Origin: Diplolepis rosae
Taxonomy: Eukaryota > Arthropoda > Insecta > Hymenoptera > Diplolepididae
Reading direction: 5' to 3'
NCBI GenBank assembly: GCA_030998225.1
Contig: JAPYXD010000466.1
Coordinates: 2,955,001 to 3,019,000, forward strand
Length of the DNA stretch: 64,000 nt
This document shows, piece after piece, positions 12,470 through 24,638 of this stretch. The position numbers were made by a program, and so were the translations under genes. Position 1 is the first letter of the stretch; each line of letters begins with the position of its first letter. The notes beneath the pieces are model-generated. The model was not told the DNA's origin and ran no database searches. It was given only the letters and a program-made list of their open reading frames with translations.

Positions 12470-15025
12470 TAGTTATTCTCCGATGGTGTAGGTAGTGGCA
12501 TAAATTTCAAACTCGAATACCAGCGCAGTCCAAAGTGCCTTTTCTCTACAGACAGATTTGCAAATTCATTAAAATTTAAATTAATGGGTATTATTTACGA
12601 TTAATGAATTTATATTGTCTACGGGGACAACTGTCAGCAACGTATCCTATTTGAAACGTGACACGTAATTCTTCGATGATGTAGGCTGTGCAAGAAGTTT
12701 CTAACTCAACTAATTAATTTGAAATCAATTAAACCCGCAAGGCGGAGCCACTAGGCGATATAAGGAGATCTTCCTTTGGAGAAAGAGATGTCGGCGCCTG
12801 TAGAACTCAGTGGTTGGAGAAGTAGGCCGGCAATCGAAAGATCATGGCTCGAATCCCAGCGCAGTCCAAAGCGTCCTTTTTAAACAGAAAGATTTTCAAA
12901 TTCTTTAATATTTGAATTTATTGGCATTATTTGCGATATAAGAGTTTGAAATTTTCTACGAGGACATCTGTCGGCAACGTATCCTATTTGAAACGCGACT
13001 AGTAATTCTCCGGTAATGTAGGCTGTGGAAGAAATTTCTAGCTCAACTCATTAATTTGAAATCAATTAAAACCGCAAGGCGGAGCCACTGGACGATATAT
13101 GGAGATCTTCCTTTGTAGAAAGAGATGTCGGCGCCTGTAGAACTCAGTGGTTGGAGCAGTAGTCCGGCAATCGAAAGACCATGGCTCGAATGACAGCGCA
13201 GTCCAAAGCGTCCTTTTTTACACATAAATATTTTCAAATTCTTTAATATTTGAATTTATTGGCATTATTTGCGATATAAGAGTGTGAAATTGTCCACGAG
13301 GACACCTGTCGGCAACTTATCCTATCTGTTACGCGACTAGTTATTCTCCGATGGTGTAGGTAGTGCAAGAAGTTTCTAACTCAACTAATTAATTTGAATT
13401 CAATTAAACCCGCAAGGCGGATCCACTAGACGATATAAAGAGATCTTCCTTTGATGAAAGAAATGTCGGCGCCTTTATAATTCTGTGGTTAGAGCAGTAG
13501 GCCGGCAATCGAAAGACCATGGCTCGAATGCCCGCGCAGTCCGAAGCGTCCTTTTTTACACAGAAAGATTTTAAATTCGTTAATATTTGAATTTATTGGC
13601 ATTTCTTGCGGTATAAGAGTTTGAAATTGTCTACCAGGACACCTGTCGGAAATGTATCCTATCTGTTACGCGACTAGTGATTCTTAGATCATGTAGGCAG
13701 TGGAAGAAATTTCTAACTCAAATAATTAATTCGAAATCATTTTCAGCTGCAAGGCGGAGCCACTAGGCGATATGTGGAGATCTTCCTTTGGAGAAAGAGA
13801 TGTCGGCGCCTGTAAAACTCAGTGGTTGGAGTAGTAGACCGGCAATCGAAAGACCATTACTCGAATGCCAGCGCAGTCCAAAGCGTCCTTTTTTACACAG
13901 AAAGATTTTCAAATTCTTTAATATTTGAATTTATTGGCATTATTTGCGATATAAGAGTTTGAAATTGTCTACCAGGACACATGTCGGCAATGTATCCTAT
14001 CTGTTACGCGACTAGTGATTCTTAGATCATGTAGGCAGTTGAAGAAATTTCTGTCTCAACTAATTAATTCGAAATCATTTATAGCTGCAAGGCGGAGCCA
14101 TTGGGCGATATGTGGAGATCTTCCTTTGGAGAACGAGATGTCGTCGCCTGTAAAACTCAGTGGTTAGAGCAGTAGACCGGCAGTCGAAAGGACATGGCTC
14201 GAATGCCAGCGCAGTCCAAAGCGTCTTTTTTACACAGAAAGATTTTCAAATTCTTTAATATTTGAATTTACTTTCATTATTTGCGATATAAGAGTTTGAA
14301 ATTGTCTACGAGGACACCTGTCGGCAATGTATCCTATCTGTTACGCGACTAGTGATTCTTAGATCATGTAGGCAGTGGAAGAAATTTCTATCTCAACTAA
14401 TTAATTCGAAATCATTTATAGCTGCAAGGCGGAGCCACTAGGCGATGTGTGGAGATCTTCCTTTGGAGAAAGAGATGTCGGCGCCTGTAAAACTCAGTGG
14501 TTAGAGCAGTAGACCGGAAATCGAAAGACCATGGCTCGAATGCCAGCGGAGTCCAAAGCGTCCTTTTTTACACAGAAAGATTTTCAAATTCTTTAATATT
14601 TGAATTTATTGGCATTATTTGCGTCATAAGAGTGTGAAATTGTCTACGAGGACACATGTCGGCAACGTATCCTATCTGTTACGCGACTAGTAATTCTCCG
14701 ATAATGTAGGCTGTGGAAGAAATTTCTAACTCCACTAATTAATTTGAAATCAATTAAACCCGCAAGGCGGAGCCACTAGGCGATATGTGAAGATCTTCCT
14801 ATGGAGAATGAGATGTCGGCGCCTGTAAAACTCAGTGGTTAGAGCAGTAGACCGACAATCGAAAGACCATCGCTAGAATGCCAGCGCAGTCCAAAGTGTC
14901 CTTTTTTACAAAGAAAGATTTTCAAATTCTTTAATATTTGAATTTACTGGCATTATTTGCGATATAAGAGTTTGAAATTGTCTACGAGGACACCTGTCGG
15001 CAACTTATCCTATCTGTTACGCGAC
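12470..15025 (+). repeat. Module: truncated + 7 full-length subunits
   Basis: Truncated subunit 12470-12662 is the first here with the AAAATTTAAATTAATGGG tail. The copy starting at 13338 has a truncated-type head (GATGGTGTAGGTAGT) joined to an undeleted body, the reverse recombinant of the chimera at 36209. Confidence 0.83.
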
Positions 15026-15556
15026 TAGTGATTCTCCGATGGTGTAGGTAGTGGCAGAAATTTCAAACTCGAGTCCCAGCGCAGTCCAAAGTGCCTTTTC
15101 TCTACAGACAGATTTGCAAATTCATTAAAATTCAAATTAATGGGTATTATTTACGATTAATGAATTTATATTGTCTACGGGGACAACTGTCGGCAACGTA
15201 TCCTATTTGAAACGTGACACGTAATTCTTCGATGATGTAGGCTGTGGAAGAAGTTTCTATCTCAACTAATTAATTTGAAATCAATTAAACCCGCAAGGCG
15301 GAGCCACTAGGCGATATAAGGAGATCTTCCTTTGGAGAAAGAGATGTCGGCGCCTGTAAAACTCAGTGGTTTGAGCAGTAGACCGGTAATCGAAAGACCA
15401 TGTCTCGAATGCCAGCGCAGTCCAAAGCGTCCTCTTTTACACAGAAAGATTTTCAATTTCTTTAATATTTGAATTTATTGGCATTATTTGCGATATAAGA
15501 GTTTGAAATTGTCTACCAGGACACCTGTCGGAAACTTATCCTATCTGTTACGCGAC
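15026..15556 (+). repeat. Module: truncated + 1 full-length subunit
   Basis: Truncated subunit 15026-15218 and one full-length copy with GGTTTGAGCAGTAG and a CCTCTTTTAC interrupted T-run. Confidence 0.85.
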
Positions 15557-17438
15557 TAGTGATTCTCCGATTGTGTAGGTAGTGGCATAAATTTCAAACT
15601 CGAATTCCAACGCAGTCCAAAGTGCCTTTTCTCTACAGACAGATTTGCAAATTCATTAAAATTTAAGTTAATGGGTATTATTTACGATTAATGAATTTTT
15701 ATTGTCTACGAGGACATCTGTCGGCAACGTATCCTATTTGACACGCGACTAGTAATTCTCCAGTTATGTAGGCTGTGGATGAAATTTCTAGCTCAACTCA
15801 TTAATTTGAAATCAATTAAAACCGCAAGGCGGAGCCACTAGGCGATATGTGGAGATCTTCCTTTGGAGAAAAAGATGTCGGCGCCTGTAAAACTCAGTGG
15901 TTAGAGCAGTAGACCGGCAATCGCAAGACCATGGCTCGAATGCCAGCGGAGTCCAAAGCGTCCTTTTTTACACAGAAAGATGTTCAAATTCTTTAATATT
16001 TGAATTTATTGGCATTATTTGCGATATAAGAGTGTGAAATTGTCCACGAGGACACATGTCGGCAATGTATCCTATCTGTTACGCGACTAGTGATTCTTAG
16101 ATCATGTAGGCAGTGGAAGAAATTTCTATCTCAACTCATTAATTCGAAATCATTTATAGCTGGAAGGCGAAGCCACTAGGCGATATGTGGAGATCTTCCT
16201 TTGGAGAAAGAGATGTCGGCGCCTGTAAAACTCAGTGGTTTGAGCAGTAGACCGGCAATCAAAGACCATGGCTCGAATGCCAGCGCAGTCCAAAGCGTCC
16301 TTTTTTACACAGAAAGATTTTCAAATTCTTTAATATTTGAATTTATTGGCATTATTTGCGATATAAGAGTTTGAAATTGTCTACCAGGACACCTGTCGGC
16401 AATGTATCCTATCTGTTACGCGACTAGTGATTCTTAGATCATGTAGGCAGTGGAAGAAATTTCTATCTCAACTAATTAATTCGAAATCATTTATAGCTGC
16501 AAGGCGGAGCCACTAGGCGATGTGTGGAGATCTTCCTTTGGAGAAAGAGATGTCGGCGCCTGTAAAACTCAGTCGTTAGAGCAGTAGACCGGTAATCGAA
16601 AGACCATGTCTCGAATGCCAGCGGAGTCCAAAGCGTCCTTTTTTACACAGAAAGATTTTCAAATTCTTTAATATTTGAATTTATTTGCATTATTTGCGAT
16701 ATAAGAGTGTGAAATTGTCCACGAGGACACATGTCGGCAATGTATCCTATCTGTTACGCGACTAGTTATTCTTAGATCATGTAGGCAGTGGAAGAAATTT
16801 CTATCTCAACTAATTAATTCGAAATCATTTATAGCTGCAAGGCGAAGCCACTGGGCGATATGAGGAGATCTTCCTTTGGAGAAAGAGATGTCGGCGCCTG
16901 TAAAACTCAGTGGTTAGAGCAGTAGACCGGCAGTCGAAAGGACATGGCTCGAATGCCAGCGCAGTCCAAAGCGTCCTTTTTTAAACAGAAAGATTTTCAA
17001 ATTCTTTAATATTTGAATTTATTGGCATTATTTGCGATATAAGAGTTTGAAGTTGTCTACCAGGACACCTGTCGGCAACTTATCCTATCTGTTGCGCGAC
17101 TAGTGATTCTTAGATCATGTAGGCAGTGGAAGAAATTTCTATCTCAACTAATTAATTCGAAATAATTTTTAGCTACAAGGCGGAGCCACTAGGCGATATA
17201 AGGAGATCTTCCTTTGGAGAAAGAGATGTCGGCGCCTGTAGAACTCAGTGGTTAGGGAATTAGGCCGGCAATCGAAAGACCATGGCTCGAATCCCAGCGC
17301 AGTCGAAAGCGTCCTTTTTTACACAGAAAGATTTTCAAATTCTTTAATATTTAAATTTATTGGCATTATTTGCGATATAAGAGTTTGAAATTGTCTACGA
17401 GGACACCTGTCGGCAACGTATGCTATCTGTTACGCGAC
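15557..17438 (+). repeat. Module: truncated + 5 full-length subunits
   Basis: Truncated subunit 15557-15749 has GAATTCCAACGCAG, and its tail changes to the full-length GAGGACATCTG form, so its 3' end is recombinant. The five copies mostly belong to the CTTAGATCATG subtype. Confidence 0.83.
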
Positions 17439-18647
17439 TAGTAATTCTCCGATAATGTAGGTAGTGGCAGAAATTTCAAACTCGAGTCCCAGCGCAGTCC
17501 AAAGTGCCTTTTCTCTACAGACAGATTTGCAAATTCATTAAAATTCAAATTAATGGGTATTATTTACGATTAATAAATTTATATTGTCTACGGGGACAAC
17601 TGTCGGCAACGTATCCTGTTTGAAACGTGACACGTAAGTCTTCGATGATGTAGGCTGTGCAAGAAGTTTCTAACTCAACTAGTTAATTTGATATCAATTA
17701 AACTCCGCAAGGCGGATCCACTAGGCGATATAAGGAGATCTTCCTTTGGAGCAAGAGATGTCGGTGCCTATAGAACTCAGTGGTTAGAGAAGTATGCCGG
17801 CAATCGAAAGTCCATGGCTCGAATCTTAGCGCAGTCCAATGCGTTCTTTTTTTACACAGAAAGATTTTCAAATTCTTTAAAATATTAAATTTATTTGCAT
17901 TATTTGCGATATAAGAGTGTGAAATTGTCCACGAGGACACATGTCGGCAATGTATCCTATCTGTTACGCGACTAGTGATTCTTAGATCATGTAGGCAGTG
18001 GAAGAAATTTCTATCTCAACTAATTAATTCGAAATCATTTATAGCTGCAAGGCGGAGCCACTAGGCGATATGTGGAGATCTTCCTTTGGAGAAAGAGATG
18101 TCGGCGCCTGTAAAACTCAGTCGTTAGAGCAGTAGACCGGCAATCGAAAGACCATGGCTCGAATGCCAGCGGAGTCCAAAGCGTCCTTTTTTACACAGAA
18201 AGATTTTCAAATCCTTTAATATTTGAATTTATTGGCATTATTTGCGATATAAGAGTGTGAAATTGTCCACGAGGACACATGTCGGCAACTTATCCTATCT
18301 TTTACGCGACTAGTGATTCTTAGATCATGTAGGCAGTGGAAGAAATTTCTATCTCAACTAATTAATTCGAAATAATTTATAGCTACAAGGCGGAGCCACT
18401 AGGCGTAATAAGGAGATCTTCCTTTGAGAAATAGATGTCGGCTATTGTAAAACTCAGTGGTTAGGGAATTAGGCCGGCAATCGAAAGACCATGGCTCGAA
18501 TCCCAGCGCAGTCCAAAGCGTCCATTTTTAAACCGAAAGATTTTCAAATTCAACAATATTTGAATTTATTGGCATTATTTGCGATATAAGTGTTTGAAAT
18601 TGTCTACGAGGACACCTGTCGGCAACTTATCCTATCTGTTACGCGAC
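17439..18647 (+). repeat. Module: truncated + 3 full-length subunits
   Basis: Truncated subunit 17439-17631 has a mixed head (GATAATGTAGGTAGTGGC). The first full-length copy has TCCGC/GCGGA dyad bases at 17704-17716, GGAGCAAGAG and a TAGCGCAGTCC change next to the B box. Confidence 0.83.
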
Positions 18648-20406
18648 TAGTGATTCTCCGATGGTGTAGGTAGTGGCAGAAATTTCAAACTCGAGTCCCA
18701 GCGCAGTCCAAAGTGCCTTTTCTCTACAGACAGATTTGCAAATTCATTAAAATTCAAATTAATGGGTATTATTTACGATTAATGAATTTATATTGTCTAC
18801 GGGGACAACTGTCGGCAACGTATCCTATTTGAAACGTGACACGTAATTCTTCGATGATGTAGGCTGAGCAAGAAGTTTCTATCTCAACTAATTAATTTGA
18901 AATCATGTAAACCCGCAAGGCGGAGCCACTAGACGATATAAGGAGATCTTCCTTTGGAGAAAGAGATTATGGCGCCTATAGAACTCAGTGGTTAGAGAAG
19001 TATGCCGGCAATCGAAAGTCCATGGCTCGAATCCCAGCGCAGTCCAAAGCGTCATTTTTTCCACAGAAAGATTTTCAAAATTCTTTAAAATTTAAATTTA
19101 TTGGCATTATTTGCGATATAAGAGTTTGAAATTGTCTACGAGGACACCTGTCAGCAACGTATCCTATTTAAACGTGACACGTAATTCTTCGATGATGTAG
19201 GCTGTGCAAGAACTTTCTAACTCAACTAATTAATTTGAAATCAATTAAACCCGCAAGGCGGAGCCACTAGGCGATATGTGGAGATCTTCCTTTGGAGAAA
19301 GAGATGTCGGCGCCTGTAAAACTCAGTGGTTTGAGCAGTAGACCGGTAATCGAAAGACCATGGCTCGAATGCCAGCGCAGTCCAAAGCGTCCTTTTTTAC
19401 ACAGAAAGATTTTCAAATTCTTTAATATTTGAATTTATTGGCATTATTTGCGATATAAGAGTGTGAAATTGTCTACGAGGACACCTGTCGGCAACGTATC
19501 CTATCTGTTACGCGACGAGTGATTCTTAGATCATGTAGGCAGTGGAAGAAATTTCTATCTCAACTAATTTATTCGAAATCATTTTCAGCTGCAAGGCGGA
19601 GCCACTAGGCGATATGTGGAGATCTTCCTTTGGAGAAAGAGATGTCGGCGCCTGTAAAACTCAGTGGTTGGAGTAGTAGACCGGCAATCGAAAGACCATT
19701 ACTCGAATGCCAGCGCAGTCCAAGGAGTCCTTTTTTACACAGAAAGATTTTCAAATTCTTTAATATTTAAATTTATTGGCATTATTTGCGATATAAGAGT
19801 GTGAAATTGTTTACGAGGACATCTGTCGGCAACGTATCCTATTTGACACGCGACTAGAAATTCTCGGGTAATGTAGGCTGTGCAAGAAATTTCTAACCCA
19901 ACTCATTAATTTGAAATCAATTAAAACCGCAAAGCGGAGCCACTAGGCGATATGTGGAGATCTTCCTTTGGAGAAAGAGATTTCGGCGCCTGTAAAACTC
20001 AGTGGTTGGAACAGTAGACCGGCAATCGAAAGAAAATGGCTCGAATCCCATCGCAGTCCAAAGCGTCCTTTTTTACACAGAAAGATTTTCAAATTCTTTA
20101 ATATTTGAATTAATTGGCATTATTTGCGATATAAGAGTTTGAAATTGTCTAGGAGGACACATGTTCGCAACGTATCCTATTTGACACGCGACTAGAAATT
20201 CTCGGGTTATGTAGGCTGTCGAAGAATTTTCTAACTCAACTCATTAATTTGAATTCAATTAAAACCGCAAGGCGGAGCCACTAGGCGATATGAGGAGATT
20301 TTCCTTTGGAGAAAGAGATGTCGGCGCCTGTATAACTCAGTGGTTAGAGCAGCAGGCCGGGAATCGAACGACCATGGCTCGAATGTCAGCGCAGTCCAAA
20401 GCGTCC

Positions 20407-20414
20407 TTTAAAAC
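20407..20414 (+). other. Terminator-position variant TTTAAAAC
   Basis: In this subunit the T6 run is replaced by TTTAAAAC. The same change occurs near 22969, 26721 and 31501, each in a subunit with CCGGGAATCGAACG in the tRNA-like part and ACACAGG after it. The four sites are 2562, 3752 and 4780 bp apart, marking them as one lineage carried by higher-order repeats. If any of these were transcribed by Pol III, it would read past the usual stop. Confidence 0.75.
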
Positions 20415-21001
20415 ACAGGAAGATTTTCAAATTCTTTAATATTTGAATTTATTGGCATTATTTGCGATATAAGAGTTTGCAATTGTCTAGGAGGACACAT
20501 GTTCGCAACGTATCCTATTTGACCCGCGACTAGTAATTCTCCGATAATGTAGGCTGTGGAAGAAAGTTCTATCTCAATTAATTAATTTGAAATCAATTAA
20601 ACCCGCAAGGCGGAGCCACTCGGCGATATAAGGAGATCTTCCTTTGGAGAAAGAGATGTCGGCGCCTGTATAACTCAGGGGTTAGAGCCGAAGACCGGCA
20701 ATCGAAAGACCATGGCTCGAATCCCAGCGCGGTCCAAAGCGTCCTTTTTTACACAGAAAGATTTTCAAATTCTTAATTATTTGAATTTATTGGCATTATG
20801 TGCGATATAAGAGTTTGAAATTGTCTACGAGGACACCTGTCGGCAACTTATCCTATCTGTTACGCGACTAGTAATTCTCCGATAATGTAGGCTGTGGAAG
20901 AAATTTCTAACACAACTAATTAATTCGAAATCATTTAAAGCTGCAAGGCTGAGCCACTAGGCGATATAAGGAGATCTTCCTTTGGAGAAAGAGATGTCGG
21001 C

Positions 21002-21073
21002 TCCTGTGTAGCTCAGTGGTTAGAACAGCAGGCCGGCAATCGAAAGACCATGGCTCGAATCCCAGCGCAGTCC
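21002..21073 (+). other. tRNA-like segment with consensus A box
   Basis: A box TAGCTCAGTGG at 21009-21019 and B-box-like GGCTCGAATCC at 21052-21062 are 43 bp apart, followed by T6 at 21083-21088. It is the homologue of the copy at 23565, 2563 bp to the left, in the preceding copy of the 2.56-kb higher-order repeat. The B box has one mismatch (C for T). The anticodon stem is degenerate in the same way. Confidence 0.65.
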
Positions 21074-23571
21074 AAAGCGTCCTTTTTTACACAGAAATAT
21101 TTTCAAATTCTTTAATATTTGAATTTATTGGCATTATTTGCGATATAAGAGTGTGAAATTGTCTACGAGGACACATGTCGGCAATGTATCCTATCTGTTA
21201 GGCGACTAGTGATTCTTAGATCATGTAGGCAGTGGAAGAAATTTCTATCTCAACTAATTAATTCGAAATCATTTATAGCTGCAAGGCGGAGCCACTAGGC
21301 GATATGTGGAGATCTTCCTTTGGAGAAAGAGATGTCGCCGCCTGTATAACTCAGTGGTTAGAGCAGTAGGCCGGCAATCGAAAGACCATGGCTCGAATCC
21401 CAGCGCAGTTCCAAGCGTCCTTTTTTACACAGAAAGATTTTCAAATTCTTAATTATTTGATTTTATTGGCATTATTTGCGATATAAGAGTTTGAAATTGT
21501 CTACGAGGACACCTGTTTCGGCAACTTATCCTATCTGCTACGCGACTAGTGATTCTCCGATGGTGTAGGTAGTGGCAGAAATTTCAATCTCGAGTCCCAG
21601 CGCAGTCCAAAGTGCCTTTTCTCTACAGACAGATTTGCAAATTCATTAAAATTCAAATTAAAGGTTATTATTTACGATTAATAAATTTATATTGTCTAGG
21701 GGGACACCTGTCGGCAACGTATCCTGTTTGAAACGTGACACGTAATTCTTCGATGATGTAGGCTGTGCAAGAAGTTTCTAACTCAACTAATTAATTTGAA
21801 ATCAATTAAACTCCGCAAGGCGGAGCCACTAGGCGATATAAGGAGATCGTCCTTTGGAGAAAGAGATGTCGGTTCCTGTAGAACTCAGTGGTTAGAGCAG
21901 TAGACCGGCAATCGAAAGACCATGGCTCGAATGCCAGCGCAGTCCAAAGCGTACTTTTTTACACAGAAAGATTTTCAAATTCTTTAATATTTGAATTTAT
22001 TGGCATTATTTGCGATATAAGAGTGTGAAATTGTCTACGATGACACATGTCGGCAATGTATCCTATCTGTTACGCGACTAGTGATTCTTAGATCATGTAG
22101 GCAGTGGAAGAAATTTCTATCTCAACTAATTTATTCGAAATCATTTATAGCTGCAAGGCGGAGCCACTAGGCGATATGTGGAGATCTTCCTTTGGAGAAT
22201 GAGATGTCGGCGCCTGTAAAACTCAGTGGTTAGAGCAGTCGACCGGCAATCGAAAGACCATGGCTCGAATGCCAGCGCAGTCCAAAGCGTACTTTTTTAC
22301 ACAGAAAGATTTTCAAATTCTTTAATATTTGAATTTATTGGCATTATTTGCGATATAAGAGCTTGAAATTGTCTACGAGGACATCTGTCGGCAACGTATC
22401 CTATTTGAAACGCGACTAGAAATTCTCGGGTAATGTAGGCTGTGCAAGAAATTTCTAACCCAACTCATTAATTTGAAATCAATTAAAACCGCAAAGCGGA
22501 GCCACTAGGCGATATGTGGAGATCTTCCTTTGGAGAAAGAGATTTCGGCGCCTGTAAAACTCAGTGGTTAGAACAGTATACCGGCAATCGAAAGAACATG
22601 GCTCGAATGCCAGCGCAGTCCAAAGCGTCCTTTTTTACACAGAAAGATTTTCAAATTCTTTAATATTTGAATTAATTGGCATTATTTGCGATATAAGAGT
22701 TTGAAATTGTCTAGGAGGACACATGTTCGCAACGTATCCTATTTGACACGCGACTAGAAATTCTCGGGTTATGTAGGCTGTCGAAGAATTTTCTAACTCA
22801 ACTCATTAATTTGAATTCAATTAAAACCGCAAGGCGGAGCCACTAGGCGATATGTGGAGATTTTCCTTTGGAGAAAGAGATGTCGGCGCCTGTATAACTC
22901 AGTGGTTAGAGCAGCAGGCCGGGAATCGAACGACCATGGCTCGAATGTCAGCGCAGTCCAAAGCGTCCTTTAAAACACAGGAAGATTTTCAAATTCTTTA
23001 ATATTTGAATTTATTGGCATTATTTGCGATATAAGAGTTTGCAATTGTCTAGGAGGACACATGTTCGCAACGTATCCTATTTGACCCGCGACTCGTAATT
23101 CTTCGATAATGTAGGCTGTGGAAGAAATTTCTTACTCAATTAATTAATTTGAAATCAATTAAACCAGTAACTCGGAGCCACTCGGCGATATAAGGAGATC
23201 TTCCTTTGGAGAAAGAGATGTCGGCGCCTGTATAACTCAGTGGTTAGAGCAGTAGGCCTGCAATCGAAAGACCATGGCTCGAATCCCAGCGCAGTCCAAT
23301 GCGTTCTTTTTTTACACAGAAAGATTTTCAAATTCTTAATTATTTGAATTTATTGGCATTATTTGCGATATAAGAGTTTAAAATTGTCTACGAGGACACC
23401 TGTTGACAACGTATCCTATCTGTTACGCGAATAGTAATTCTCCGATAATGTAGGCTGTGGATGAAATTTCTAACACAACTAATTAATTCGAAATCATTTA
23501 AAGCTGCAAGGCTGAGCCACTAGGCGATATAAGGAGATCTTCCTTTGGAGAAAGAGATGTCGGCTCCTGTG

Positions 23572-23582
23572 TAGCTCAGTGG
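23572..23582 (+). promoter_or_regulatory. Consensus A box (Pol III type 2 internal promoter)
   Basis: TAGCTCAGTGG is a full match to the TRGCNNAGYNGG-type A box apart from its open end. Most other subunits read AAACTCAGTGG, GAACTCAGTGG or TAACTCAGTGG here, losing the G that pairs in the D stem. Exact A boxes are visible only here, at 21009-21019 and at 27323-27333. Confidence 0.7.
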
Positions 23583-23614
23583 TTAGAACAGCAGGCCGGC
23601 AATCGAAAGATCAT

Positions 23615-23625
23615 GGTTCGAATCC
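23615..23625 (+). promoter_or_regulatory. Consensus B box (Pol III type 2 internal promoter)
   Basis: GGTTCGAATCC is a perfect B box and the only one I found in the window. Nearly all other subunits carry GGCTCGAATGC or GGCTCGAATCC, with T to C at the third position. Spacing from the A box is 43 bp, start to start. Confidence 0.72.
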
Positions 23626-23645
23626 CAGCGCAGTCCAAAGCGTCC

Positions 23646-23651
23646 TTTTTT
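23646..23651 (+). terminator. T6 run, candidate Pol III terminator
   Basis: Six T residues lie 21 bp after the B box, where a Pol III transcript of a tRNA-derived element would end. If initiation were just upstream of the A box, the RNA would be about 95 nt. The same T6 (in CCTTTTTTACAC) is present in most full-length subunits; a subset has T5, and some have interrupted runs. Confidence 0.6.
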
Positions 23652-24107
23652 ACACATAAATATTTTCAAATTCTTTAATATTTGAATTTATTGGCATTAT
23701 TTGCGATATAAGAGTGTGAAATTGTCTACGAGGACACATGTCGGCAATGTATCCTATCTGTTACGCGACTAGTGATTCTTAGATCATGTAGGCAGTGGAA
23801 GAAATTTCTATCTCAACTAATTAATTCGAAATCATTTATAGCTGCAAGGCGGAGCCACTAGGCGTCGTGTGGAGATCTTCCTTTGGAGAAAGAGATGTCG
23901 GCGCCTGTATAACTCAGTGGTTAGAGCAGTAGGCCTGCAATCGAAAGACCATGGCTCGAATCCCAGCGCAGTCCAAAGCGTCCTTTTTTACACAGAAAGA
24001 TGTTCAATTTCTTTATTTTTTGAATCTTCTGGCATTATTTGCGATATAAGAGTTTGAAATTGTCTACGAGGACACCTGTCGGCAACTTATCCTATCTGTG
24101 ACGCGAC

Positions 24108-24638
24108 TAGTTATTCTCCGATGGTGTAGGTAGTGGCAGAAATTTCAATCTCGAGTCCCAGCGCAGTCCAAAGTGCCTTTTCTCTACAGACAGATTTGCA
24201 AATTCTTTAAAATTTAAATTAACGGTTATTATTTACGATTAATGAATTTATATTGTCTACGGGGACAACTGTCAGCAACGTATCCTATTTGAAACGTGGC
24301 ACGTAATTCTTCGATGATGTAGGCTGTGCAAGAAGTTTCTAACTCAACTAATTAATTTGAAATCAATTAAACCCGCAAGGCGGGGCCATTAGGCGATATA
24401 AGGAGATCTTCCTTTGGAGAAGGAGATGTCGGCGCCTGTAGAACTCAGTGGTTAGAGAAGTATGCCGGAAATCTAAAGTCGATGGCTCGAATCCCAGCGC
24501 AGTCCAAAGCGTCCTTTTTTACACAGAAAGATTTTCAATTTCTTTAATATTTGAATTTATTGGCATTATTTGCGATATAAGAGTTTGAAATTGTCTACGA
24601 GGACACCTGTCGGCAACTTATCCTATCTGTTACGCGAC
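24108..24638 (+). repeat. Module: truncated + 1 full-length subunit
   Basis: Truncated subunit 24108-24300 has the CTTTAAAATTTAAATTAACG tail variant. The full-length copy has CCCGC/GCGGG at 24372-24384. Both recur 3751 bp to the right. Confidence 0.85.

Larger units (their letters stand above)
18648..21546 (+). repeat. Module: truncated + 8 full-length subunits
   Basis: Truncated subunit 18648-18840. The right part is the first copy of the 2561-bp higher-order repeat, with the TTTAAAAC terminator variant at 20407 and the consensus A box at 21009. Confidence 0.85.
23565..23636 (+). other. Best-preserved tRNA-like segment (relic tRNA or SINE head)
   Basis: This copy comes closest to a tRNA. 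The A box TAGCTCAGTGG (23572-23582) and B box GGTTCGAATCC (23615-23625) match the type 2 Pol III consensus exactly, and they are 43 bp apart as in real tRNA genes. Folding by position gives CTGTG pairing with CGCAG in the acceptor stem (one G-U), 3 of 4 pairs in the D stem (GCTC/GAAC) and 3 of 5 in the T stem. The anticodon stem does not pair (GCAGG against TCGAA) and the usual U33 is C. It is therefore not a functional tRNA and no amino acid can be assigned. It resembles a tRNA-derived SINE head. Confidence 0.75.
21547..24107 (+). repeat. Module: truncated + 7 full-length subunits
   Basis: Truncated subunit 21547-21739 has TTAAAGG in its tail. This is the second copy of the 2561-bp repeat and holds the best tRNA-like segment (23565-23636). 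A CTCCGC/GCGGAG dyad lies at 21811-21825. Confidence 0.85.
19440..24300 (+). repeat. Tandem higher-order repeat, period about 2561 bp
   Basis: Two adjacent copies, about 19440-21739 and 22002-24300, each ending in a truncated subunit and built from seven full-length plus one truncated subunit. Markers in register include AATTTATTCG (19565 and 22128), TTCTCGGG (19861 and 22423), the TTTAAAAC variant (20407 and 22969) and the consensus A box copies (21009 and 23572). The left ends are less alike, so the first few hundred bases were replaced or are older. Confidence 0.82.

Noticed and set aside
23565..23636. A functional tRNA gene
   Set aside because: A and B boxes are intact, but the anticodon stem does not pair, position 33 is C, and the T stem has two mismatches.
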